From JAOZHU01 sp964506435 (GTDB lineage: Archaea; Thermoproteota; Bathyarchaeia; Bathyarchaeales; Bathycorpusculaceae): a DNA stretch of 64,000 bases. Under the pieces are notes generated by a model. It saw only the letters and a program-made list of their open reading frames with translations, made no database searches and had not been told where the DNA came from. The stretch spans positions 25,436-89,435 of the forward strand of contig CAZDLK010000003.1 in assembly GCA_964506435.1 (NCBI GenBank), read 5' to 3'. Each line of letters opens with the position of its first letter. Position 1 is the stretch's first letter. The translations under genes were made by a program, and so were the position numbers. Shown here in pieces: positions 27,097 to 34,993 of this stretch.

Positions 27097-28323
27097 ATGA
27101 TGTTAGCGTGGAATCAAATGATTAGAAAAAGTCGAATCCTGAGATTTGCCGTTCTGGCAATTATTCTAGTTTTGGTGACGCCTGCATCTGCCATATTCGC
27201 TGGGCAAGGCCAAATCTCCGCTAGTAGTCCAGCGGAAGAGTTAGTTCGACTTGCTGAAAAAGCAGAACAGCAGGTTAAGAATTTGATTGATGTGGTTTAC
27301 GCAAACGACACTGCTATACAAAAAATCACTGAGGCTGAGCTACTTGATGATTTGGAAGGAAACGTCACATACTATGATCAAGGCGTAGCCACGCTTGCAA
27401 AAGCCCAAGATGCGCTCGCAATAGCTGACTACGAAGGAGCAGTTGGAAATGCAACTGAAGCTTTCAGCATTTTCAGACAAGTTTTCCAGGCTATTCATCT
27501 CATTCTGGAAGATGTTGGTCTTCAAACAGGGCAATTAGTTGATTCCTATGGTTTACTTGAAGCGTACAGTAGAGCTCTTGAAAAAATTGAATGGCTGAGA
27601 GAGCTTTTGCCAGAAGATGCTACCGAGTATTTGGCTCTTCTTGACCAAGCTGAGGCATTGTTGGATTTAGATGTGGCGCGCGCGTTGCTTCTTGAAGGCA
27701 ACGTCACCGAGGTTACGAGCAGTTTGGCGCAGGCAAACCAGTTGATATCCGAAGTTTATCAGTATCTGAAACAGCAAGCTGAGGGTTCCAACAATTCAAG
27801 AGTTAACGGTTACCTGCAGGAAATGGAACAAGCGCGAGAAAGAATTCGGGAGCGGTTTAGATACGCAGGTGACCAAGGAGTGGATGTTGAGGCTATTTTG
27901 GAGTCGTTTGGTTACCACAATGAAAACGAGTTCATGCAGGCCCTTGAAAATATGACTCAAACAGCTAAAGGCAAAAGTGGCGACATCGGCTTGGTAATTC
28001 AGGACCTTGAAGCGTTGGGTCAACTGATTAGGCAAATGAATCAGACTCTCACGCAAGAAATCAATCGTCATCAGGAGCAGCATGGAACTGGCGGAAGCGG
28101 TAGTGGCAGTGGAAGCGGGTCGGGAACAGGGGGTTCTGGATCTGGCTCAGGCGCGGGAACTGGCAGTTCAGGCTCTGGAAGTGGAACAAGCCCAAGCGGT
28201 GGCAGCAACAGCTCTGGTTCAGGGTCAGGTGGCTCTGGAAGTAGCGGGTCAGGTTCGGGCACGAGTGGCAGTGGTTCAGGCGTTGGAGACGGCGGCTCTG
28301 GCTCTGGAAGCGGCAAAAAATAA
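27097..28323 (+). CDS. Secreted helical protein with a long Gly/Ser tail (408 aa)
   Basis: A signal peptide (from the Met at 27118: RKSRILRFAVLAII to a PASA cleavage region) is followed by about 290 residues of amphipathic helices rich in Glu, Leu and Gln. These include TPR- or coiled-coil-like pairs such as ALAIADYEGAVGNATEAF. The last 80 residues are almost only Gly and Ser with a few Thr and Ala, ending GSGKK. N-x-S/T sites are common. No membrane anchor is seen, so it may be released or held by the tail. The ATG at 27097 or 27100 is possible, but 27118 gives a better signal peptide. Function unknown. Confidence 0.75.
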   Translation: MMLAWNQMIRKSRILRFAVLAIILVLVTPASAIFAGQGQISASSPAEELVRLAEKAEQQVKNLIDVVYANDTAIQKITEAELLDDLEGNVTYYDQGVATLAKAQDALAIADYEGAVGNATEAFSIFRQVFQAIHLILEDVGLQTGQLVDSYGLLEAYSRALEKIEWLRELLPEDATEYLALLDQAEALLDLDVARALLLEGNVTEVTSSLAQANQLISEVYQYLKQQAEGSNNSRVNGYLQEMEQARERIRERFRYAGDQGVDVEAILESFGYHNENEFMQALENMTQTAKGKSGDIGLVIQDLEALGQLIRQMNQTLTQEINRHQEQHGTGGSGSGSGSGSGTGGSGSGSGAGTGSSGSGSGTSPSGGSNSSGSGSGGSGSSGSGSGTSGSGSGVGDGGSGSGSGKK

Positions 28324-28350
28324 TCTAAACAGCGGCGACTTTCTGCTTTT

Positions 28351-29241
28351 CTATTTTTTGAGTTCTACTTGGTTTTCAAGCCCGACTTTTCTTATTTCAA
28401 CTATCTCTAGTCTTTCTAGTCTTCTGACTAAACGCCAAAGGCTCGTTCGGGGCATGTCGGGAAACTTTTCTCTGAGTTCCGCTTCAAATGCTTTGCCTTC
28501 CTTTTCAGCTAAGAATTGAATAACGGCTTTGTCTTCTTTTGCCAGTTGAGGATTGGCTTTTAGAATTTTTTCAACATTTGGGCCATTCTTTCTTCTGTGT
28601 AGAGCCACAGCAGCAATAAGAACCGCGACTGCAGCTACGGCGCTAACAGCAAGATATGCTACGGGTAGTTGAGGTGAAGCATCGTTGTTGTCTGATTGGT
28701 CTGGGAATTCATCAGGTGTTAATGCTGGTAGAACATAGCTTATCTCCCAACTTCCCGGGCTTAAAGATAGGGTTATGGAGTTTTCTTTGGTTTCTATGGC
28801 TAATGGGCTTTTGCTTAGATAAATCACGGTTGAATTCAGCGGTAGGATAACTGTGAGGTTGTACTGGTAATTGGTAAGCAGAGTCCATACTTCTGCTTTT
28901 TTCGTTGTAAGTAACATGGTGTCATACTCTATCAAAAGTTTGCTTGCGCCTAGGGTGTATGACGTCAAACTATTTCCAGTTACTTTGTAATCCACCGCGG
29001 TCATGTTTTCGTCAAGCAGCAAGATGTTCTGAGGCGCCTCAGATAAAAGAGGCATCGTTATTTCTGCTGTGAATTCATCCATGGACACCTCTTGTTCGCA
29101 GTGAACCAAACCGTCCCTGTACAAAGTAAGGTTAGTTGATTGCACTTGGAACGTTGGTTGACCAAGAACAGAGGCAAAAGTGGCAAATAGTATAAACGAA
29201 CTGAATAATAGGAAAATGGCGCCTGCGATACAAAGTTTCAT
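28351..29241 (-). CDS. Membrane-tethered winged-helix regulator with external sensor domain (296 aa)
   Basis: A signal/anchor segment (residues 5-27), an external beta-rich domain (28-185), a second membrane segment (about 190-212) and a cytosolic winged helix (about 225-296). The last contains AVIQFLAEKEGKAFEAEL, the recognition-helix-like RTSLWRLVRRLERLEIVEI and a basic wing. This layout is common in archaea for one-component sensors that act on DNA from the membrane. It converges on the Gly/Ser-tailed protein gene with 27 nt between stops and could sense the same surface structure. Target genes are unknown. Confidence 0.82.
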   Translation of the reverse strand: MKLCIAGAIFLLFSSFILFATFASVLGQPTFQVQSTNLTLYRDGLVHCEQEVSMDEFTAEITMPLLSEAPQNILLLDENMTAVDYKVTGNSLTSYTLGASKLLIEYDTMLLTTKKAEVWTLLTNYQYNLTVILPLNSTVIYLSKSPLAIETKENSITLSLSPGSWEISYVLPALTPDEFPDQSDNNDASPQLPVAYLAVSAVAAVAVLIAAVALHRRKNGPNVEKILKANPQLAKEDKAVIQFLAEKEGKAFEAELREKFPDMPRTSLWRLVRRLERLEIVEIRKVGLENQVELKK

Positions 29242-29501
29242 GGTCGTCTTATACTGACTTGGGTGAAGCCTAATAATTTTTCTGCACTCATAATCGCCTA
29301 TTCGCAGAAGCCAGCTGTGTTCAACGGGAAAAATGCAAACCGTTCCCTAACTTCTGAAACGATTTTCAGCTTCCTTTTTCTACCAATTTTCAACCGCTTT
29401 CGACTTGAACGCCAACTTATCGTCTCCAAATCGGGCAGGGCGGAAAAGAAAAACCTTAACAAACCATGACGAAAAAGACCAAAATTGTTTTCCTAGCGTC
29501 G

Positions 29502-29606
29502 TGGCGCCGGAGGTGGGACTTGAACCCATGAAGACCTGCGCCAGAGGACCTTAAATGTTCCCTCCTTGCCGTAGAGCGAAATCAGTCACTACTTAGACTT
29601 GGCTTA
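29502..29606 (-). pseudogene. Decayed tRNA-Leu(UAA) copy lacking its 5' acceptor strand
   Basis: It matches the intact tRNA-Leu at 36369-36487 from the D-arm to the encoded CCA, with mainly C-to-T and G-to-A type changes. The T-loop is TTCAAGT, the acceptor 3' strand CTCCGGC and the variable arm is kept. The anticodon arm carries extra bases and the 5' acceptor strand is missing. The D-arm end overlaps the stop codon of the ABC ATPase gene. The remaining gap 29242-29501 shows no gene. Confidence 0.75.
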
Positions 29607-30311
29607 GCTTATTGGTTTAATTGGAACGACGAACGGTTTTCCTGATTCGTTTCTTACAATAACATCAATACCGTAGACAGATCGAACATTATCCGCTGTA
29701 AATACTGCAGCGGGTTCGCCCACGCAGTAAACTCCACCATCTTTCAACATCGCAATCTGGTCAGCATACTTGGCGGCAAGATTCAAGTCATGAATAGCCA
29801 TAATAACCGAAAGCCCCCGTTGAATTGCAAGGGTTCTTATTATCTCCATTACTTCCAATTGATGCTTCACATCGAGGTTGCTGGTCGGTTCATCGAGAAG
29901 CAAAATATCAACTTCCTGCGCAAGTGCTCTGGCAATTAAGACCTTTTGTTGCTCACCTCCGCTGAGCTCATGCATATCTCGAAGCGCATAATTCTCCATC
30001 TTAAGCAACTGCAGCACTTCCTCAACTTTTTCAAGGTCTCTCTCGCTGTTTCGCCAACTTAAATGGGGACGCCTGCCTAAGAGAACCGCATCAAAAACGG
30101 TTATTGGAAAAATGTTAACCGCATTAGATTGGGATACATAGCCGATACGCTTAGCAATCTGCATAAGGCTTAATGATGCTGTGTCTTTTTCGTCTAAGAG
30201 GATTGTGCCTTGCTTTGGCTTAAGTACACCATTTATGCATTTTATTAGGGTGGATTTGCCGGATCCATTAGGACCTACAATAGCCAGCATTTCAGACGCA
30301 CATAATTCCAA
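29604..30311 (-). CDS. ABC transporter ATPase, FecE/BtuD type (235 aa as read)
   Basis: Energises uptake of corrinoid, siderophore or heme with the permease just upstream. Walker A GPNGSGKST (13-21), Q-loop YVSQSNAVN, signature LSGGEQQK, Walker B DILLLDEP and H-loop AIHDLNL are all intact. The TTG at 30311 gives an ATPase lacking its first strand. In the same frame, open codons continue upstream and encode KVKDVSFSYASRPVLKNVC, the expected N-terminus with the A-loop Tyr. They run back to about 30380, where GGAGGG stands but no ATG, GTG or TTG exists. So a non-standard start near 30375-30380 is likely. The 3' end overlaps the tRNA-Leu remnant. Confidence 0.88.
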   Translation of the reverse strand: MELCASEMLAIVGPNGSGKSTLIKCINGVLKPKQGTILLDEKDTASLSLMQIAKRIGYVSQSNAVNIFPITVFDAVLLGRRPHLSWRNSERDLEKVEEVLQLLKMENYALRDMHELSGGEQQKVLIARALAQEVDILLLDEPTSNLDVKHQLEVMEIIRTLAIQRGLSVIMAIHDLNLAAKYADQIAMLKDGGVYCVGEPAAVFTADNVRSVYGIDVIVRNESGKPFVVPIKPIS

Positions 30312-30373
30312 ACAAACATTTTTGAGGACAGGACGACTTGCGTAGCTGAAAGAAACATCTTTGACTTTGAGCT

Positions 30374-31462
30374 TTAAAAGTAGTCCCTCCGTCGTCTTAT
30401 TACCAAGTATAGGAATAAGGGAACGCCGAGAACGGCGGTTATTGCACCTACGGGGAGAATAGTTGGGGAGAGGAGGTTTCGGGCAACAGTGTCAGCTAAA
30501 ACCAATATCAATGAACCAACAAGTGCCGATGCGGGCAGGAGAAAACGATTGTCTCCGCCAATTATGAATCTGACTATGTGAGGAGCAACTAGACCTATGA
30601 AGCCAATAGTACCTGTGAAACAAACAACACTTGCTACGAGCAGGGTTGATACTATCATTAGAAGGATTCTTATTCGTTTAACATTGACGCCGAGGCTTGT
30701 AGCCGTCTCGTCGCCAGCACTTAAAGCGTTAAGATCCCAAGATTTCCATATGATTATGGGTATACAAACCAAGGACACATAGAAGACTAAGGATATGTTG
30801 TCCCAAGTTGCTTTGCTTAAATCACCTACTGACCAGAAAATTGCAGATTTAACAGCGTCTGCCTCTCCAAAGTACTGGAACAGGGTAGTTGTTGCGCTGA
30901 AAAGGTACATGCATGCAACTCCAGCAAGTATCATAGTGGTAGGGTGAGCACCTGCGCGGCTGGATAAGCCTATGATTATAAAAGAACATAATAGAGCAAA
31001 AAGAAAGGCGTTTCCTATTATGAGATAGCCCCCACCTACAACGCCGATACCGCCTACTATGGCTAAAGTAGCGCCGAATGCGGCGCCCGAAGAAATGCCC
31101 AGCGTGTAGGGGTCTGCAAGAGAATTCTTCAAGACTCCTTGCATCACAGCTCCTGTAATACCGAGCACCGCCCCCGATAATATACCCATGATTATTCTGG
31201 TCAGCCTTAAATGCCAAACAACTGTTTCCGCAAGCCAAGTAGTCTTGACCATGTCAGGGAAGAATCTGTGCAAAATAGCCATGTATACTTCGCCGAACGA
31301 GATGCCTGCGGTTCCTATGGAGGCAGATATTCCTATAGAGAGTACAATTAAGATAACCAAAGCAAAAATGAACAATATCTTGCGTCTAGTGAATCTTTTG
31401 TAGTGCGCTTTAGCCGTTGAGTGAAAGACTGGTTCTGTTTTCTTTGACATAGCAATGCACAT
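30374..31462 (-). CDS. FecCD/BtuC-family ABC permease (362 aa)
   Basis: Polytopic permease with about ten membrane segments. Family landmarks are LRLTRIIMGILSGAVLGITGAVMQ as the first conserved block, NSLADPYTLGISSGAAFGA, GTIGFIGLVAPHIVR (the coupling-helix region that touches the ATPase) and PVGAITAVLGVPLFLYL at the C-terminus. It carries cobalamin, cobinamide, Fe-siderophore or heme. The first ATG (31462) directly abuts the methyltransferase stop; ATG at 31450 (MSKKTEP) is equally likely. The stop overlaps the true 5' end of the ATPase frame. Confidence 0.93.
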   Translation of the reverse strand: MCIAMSKKTEPVFHSTAKAHYKRFTRRKILFIFALVILIVLSIGISASIGTAGISFGEVYMAILHRFFPDMVKTTWLAETVVWHLRLTRIIMGILSGAVLGITGAVMQGVLKNSLADPYTLGISSGAAFGATLAIVGGIGVVGGGYLIIGNAFLFALLCSFIIIGLSSRAGAHPTTMILAGVACMYLFSATTTLFQYFGEADAVKSAIFWSVGDLSKATWDNISLVFYVSLVCIPIIIWKSWDLNALSAGDETATSLGVNVKRIRILLMIVSTLLVASVVCFTGTIGFIGLVAPHIVRFIIGGDNRFLLPASALVGSLILVLADTVARNLLSPTILPVGAITAVLGVPLFLYLVIRRRRDYF

Positions 31463-32350
31463 CTAAACTTTTTCCTGAATATCAGCCATCGCAGTTGCAT
31501 TATGGTTAGCCTTCTTCCACCATAGTATGGCGGTTCTTGAGTCCCGCAAAATTACAAGTTTGCCATTGTTTTTATGTAAATTCTTTGACAAGTATCGTTT
31601 CAGAATGGCGCGTTTTTCTTTCGGTATTAAATACATGCGAGCCCAGTCTTCTGCAGCCTCGTTGAGACTGCCATAACTTAGCTCCAGCGGATGCTCAATG
31701 ATTTCCACATTTGCATAGATGCCTAATTCCAGTAACACGCTACTAAGATAAAGGTGGTCTAACCACCAAATCGGCTGTGCTTCACCGTACAAGTCTTTCC
31801 AGAGTCCTGCATCAAATAATCGAGCAGCAGACGTGACTATGTATACTCGTTTCTTGGTGACATCAGTGATTTTTGCCAGCGCATCCTTCAAATTGGGCAT
31901 TGTAAGCGAGTAAGCAACGACAGATACGTCGTGCGGCTGAATATCGGAATCAAGCTGCACTTCCTCCCAACGCTTATTAAGAATTGTAATGTTCGCGACG
32001 TTAGCTTTTTGCATGTTCTTTTTCAGATACGAAACCATCTTAACTGAAGGCTCAACAGCAGTAACATGCTTTGCAGTTTTGGCAATCGCAATTGATAGTC
32101 TGCCGACCCCAGCGCCTATATCCAAGACTGTTTCGTCAGGCTCTATCGACATCAGGGATACTTGCAGGCGCGACTGTTCGATATTGTCAGCTCGAAGGAT
32201 TGCTTCGTTACATTTTTCGGCATATTCATCGCCAGAAACAGCAACCGCCGCCTCTAATGTTTCCCTCATTGCGGCGTTTAACGCAACCATTTTTTTCCAA
32301 TACGCCATAAAGAGCTTCCACTGCTTGTTCCACTCGGTTGCTCGCGTCAA
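31463..32350 (-). CDS. SAM-dependent methyltransferase in the uptake operon (295 aa)
   Basis: Class I methyltransferase with VLDIGAGVGRLS (75-86) as motif I, AVEPS as the acidic loop and VVAYSLTMPN in the motif IV position. The N-terminal 60 residues are helical and could cap the substrate. Similar proteins occur next to Fe/B12-type ABC systems in methanogens. Its place directly before the permease gene, with no gap, suggests it acts on the imported compound or on a metallophore. No direct evidence for the substrate. The 256-nt gap upstream (32351-32606) shows no gene. Confidence 0.82.
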   Translation of the reverse strand: MTRATEWNKQWKLFMAYWKKMVALNAAMRETLEAAVAVSGDEYAEKCNEAILRADNIEQSRLQVSLMSIEPDETVLDIGAGVGRLSIAIAKTAKHVTAVEPSVKMVSYLKKNMQKANVANITILNKRWEEVQLDSDIQPHDVSVVAYSLTMPNLKDALAKITDVTKKRVYIVTSAARLFDAGLWKDLYGEAQPIWWLDHLYLSSVLLELGIYANVEIIEHPLELSYGSLNEAAEDWARMYLIPKEKRAILKRYLSKNLHKNNGKLVILRDSRTAILWWKKANHNATAMADIQEKV

Positions 32351-32606
32351 TATTTCTGCCTCGCTTGCGTCTGCAGATTTATTAGCAATTCTAGCGCGCC
32401 AGTTACTGGTGAATTGTTGAAAACCCCGAGATTTACAAAGGACAGTTCATTAAGGTATGTAATAGCGGAAAAGAGGATTTTCCGAATCATGCCATACCGT
32501 GCCGTTCCTGTGTGTTTGTTAAGAGTAGCGTTGAAAAAAAGAGGAGAAGCTAAGTGTTCTCAAGTGGGCACTTGTTGTAAATGCTGCGTTTAGCACGTTA
32601 TTGTTT

Positions 32607-34664
32607 CTAACCGGCATAAACGAATACCCCCGTCTGTGTATCAAGGAAGTCTGCAGGTAATCCTTGGAACCTAGTTAAGTATTCTATGTGGATAGCAACT
32701 GGGTCAAGGTCTGTGAATAAGTCTGGATAGAACCATTTCGCCATGTAAGCCATGCCGATGAAGTTTCGAGTAGCACCCACTATGTCGCCGTCAAGTATGT
32801 ACACTTTACCGTTCTTCACCGCATTAGTGTTTGCCAATTCGGGGCGATTCATGATTTCGTTTCGTGCATCAGCCAGCGCGGACTCAGGTGAACCTAGATA
32901 ATATCCTCCGTAGCCAGTGTATCTTCTAGCAAATTTTACAATTATATCTGGATTGAGCAGCATTACTGCTTCGGCGTCTGTGGTGAAGGAACCTGTATGG
33001 TCACTGAATATGTTATTGCCGCCGGCCCTAGTTATTAGGGCGTGACCTTGAGTTCCATTGCCCGTGGTACTGTATGCTGCTTTTGCTTCATAGTACACAG
33101 TAGGTCTGTCGGCGAGAGGAATTGTTTGAACTCTGTCTTCAATTTGATTTACAATTCCATTATAGAAGTCGACCAATTCCTTGGCCTGATCTACCCTGTT
33201 AATAATGTAGGACAACCTCATTATCTCATCGACATAAGTCGCAGTGTTAGAACAGTCAAAACCGACGCATGGAACCCCAGGCAGATTATTGGCGTCTGAT
33301 GCATAAGAATTTGGCCATATCATAACTAGGTCAGGGTTGAGCGCAAGAATTGCTTCGTAGTTTATGGGAAAACCAGTTCCAATATCCGGTGTACTGAGGA
33401 ATTCTGGGAAATAGTCGCTTGCGTCGTGCACGTCTTTTCTTACACCGACTATCGTGGACTTGTTTACGTCCATAGCCCGCATGGTTGCGATGTGATTGGC
33501 AGAACAAGAGACAATTCGGGTTACGGGCATTTTCATTGTGACGGGTACTGTAGTTACAGGTCCTGCTGAGACTTCTGTCGTGTACATGTTTACAGTAAGC
33601 GTTTCTTCTTTGCCTACCATTATCAGTTCGGTCTGGGTGACATCAAGCATGTTTGTTTTTGTGTCAAAATTTGCGTCCGCCAAATCCGTTGCGCCAGCTA
33701 TGTTCAGGAGTATCTGTTCTATAAAAGTCACATCGGTGATGTTAATTGTGTCATCTTGATTTGCATTTCCGTATACACCCAAAGTGTAAGCATCGGCAGC
33801 ATCCGCAGCTGAAACTCCAGAATGTAGCAGCGGCACAAACAGCAAAAGCAAACAAAGCAATACGTTTACAATGGATACTGTTCTGGTTATGCTAAGACGC
33901 GATGGTAGGCGTGAAACTTTGAAGGGTCTAGCACTTCGGATAATTTTTTCTTCTGTGCTTTTTCCTTTTGGTTTTGAACTATTTCGGTACTTCACCAGAT
34001 ACAAAGAAGAAACAACTATAGCGCAAATCACAACACCCACAGTCAATAGGATGTATGGAGAAATATTGCCTGAATCTGAGGGGGGTGGAGAGGCAGAGTT
34101 CGTTGGTGATATGCTAGGGGTAGGAGTTGCGTCGGGAGAAGTTGACGTTGGAGTAGGAGTACTTGATGTCGACGTAGGTGTTGACGTGACTGCTGTTATA
34201 GTTATGCCATCTTGTGAGTTTTGCCAAGTTGTTTGTATTTCCTTGGCAGTTGTGTTTGTAAGCAGACCATTGGATAATGTCAAGTAAGCAACGTCGCCGG
34301 CATCGCCCACAACTTCGAAAGTTATAACTGACAGCTGACCTGAACCGCTCACTCCGCTTACTCCAGGAAGATTGAAAAGTACTCGGATAGTGTTGGAATT
34401 AATTGAACTCCACATGTCAATCGGCACTGTTGTGCCTGCGATGCTGCCGTCCTTTACATCTTTAACTCGAATCATGGATGAAGGGTAAGAGAGGTCAAAT
34501 TGTCCCGCGTCTAGATTCGCGACATCGACTACATTTATTGTTACGTCAAACTGTCCAGATGCAGACGTGGGCTTGGTTATGCTCACGTCAGCTTGTACGG
34601 TGAGGCAACTGCAAAGTAACCCAGCTAAGACGAGTAATAAAGCGATTAGTTTTAGGCTTTTCAC
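32607..34664 (-). CDS. Cohesin - TM - TM - dockerin - metal/B12-binding protein fusion (685 aa)
   Basis: GTG start with AGGGG upstream. The order is: signal segment (4-25); cohesin-like beta sandwich (26-157, with QFDVTINV, GQFDLSYPSSMIRVKDV and LSVITFEVVG); Thr/Pro/Ser linker (160-200); membrane segment (203-225); basic cytosolic stretch; second hydrophobic segment like a signal peptide (264-286); dockerin (about 296-352, with YGNANQDDTINITDVTFI and ANFDTKTNMLDVTQTEL); then a TroA/BtuF-type binding domain from 380 (VSCSANHIATMRAM, LALNPDLVMIW, GHALITRAGGNNIFSDHTG). It supplies the substrate-binding part of the neighbouring ABC importer. No standard start codon is found at the second signal-like segment, so it reads as one chain. 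Confidence 0.85.
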   Translation of the reverse strand: MKSLKLIALLLVLAGLLCSCLTVQADVSITKPTSASGQFDVTINVVDVANLDAGQFDLSYPSSMIRVKDVKDGSIAGTTVPIDMWSSINSNTIRVLFNLPGVSGVSGSGQLSVITFEVVGDAGDVAYLTLSNGLLTNTTAKEIQTTWQNSQDGITITAVTSTPTSTSSTPTPTSTSPDATPTPSISPTNSASPPPSDSGNISPYILLTVGVVICAIVVSSLYLVKYRNSSKPKGKSTEEKIIRSARPFKVSRLPSRLSITRTVSIVNVLLCLLLLFVPLLHSGVSAADAADAYTLGVYGNANQDDTINITDVTFIEQILLNIAGATDLADANFDTKTNMLDVTQTELIMVGKEETLTVNMYTTEVSAGPVTTVPVTMKMPVTRIVSCSANHIATMRAMDVNKSTIVGVRKDVHDASDYFPEFLSTPDIGTGFPINYEAILALNPDLVMIWPNSYASDANNLPGVPCVGFDCSNTATYVDEIMRLSYIINRVDQAKELVDFYNGIVNQIEDRVQTIPLADRPTVYYEAKAAYSTTGNGTQGHALITRAGGNNIFSDHTGSFTTDAEAVMLLNPDIIVKFARRYTGYGGYYLGSPESALADARNEIMNRPELANTNAVKNGKVYILDGDIVGATRNFIGMAYMAKWFYPDLFTDLDPVAIHIEYLTRFQGLPADFLDTQTGVFVYAG

Positions 34665-34771
34665 TTTTTTATATCCCCTTTAGCCCCTCAGAAGGGAGAT
34701 ACATGTTATTAAATTTTTTCATAGCTACAATTAATTTTTTTGATGGTATTTTTCTAAGCGTCATGTTTCCA

Positions 34772-34818
34772 CCGGTATTACTTTTTCGCATATAAGTAAC
34801 ACTATTTAAGTATTACCG
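34772..34818. promoter_or_regulatory. Interrupted palindrome over the promoter of the uptake operon
   Basis: CGGTATTACTT (34773-34783) and AAGTATTACCG (34808-34818) form an inverted repeat with one mismatch and a 24-nt spacer. On the minus strand a TATA-like ACTTAAATAG overlaps the upstream arm, and TTATA lies in the spacer. The leader to the GTG start at 34664 is about 100 nt. It is a plausible operator for a metal- or corrinoid-responsive repressor. The rest of the gap 34665-34993 has no gene. Confidence 0.5.
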
Positions 34819-34993
34819 TTTTAAAAAAACGTAGTACCATACAAAAACAAACATTCTAAGAAGAAGCCACCTTATTCCCTCAATGGCACAGGCACAGCTT
34901 ATGACAAACAGCGCAACCAGAAATATTTGGAAGACTATTTGGTTCTAACGAAGAGGAGAGTATCAACATGACAAGCGATTGGATAGGTGATGG

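Noticed and set aside
28082..28519. Frames within the Gly/Ser tail region on both strands
   Set aside because: They arise from the repetitive GGN/AGY codons of the tail and have low-complexity translations only.
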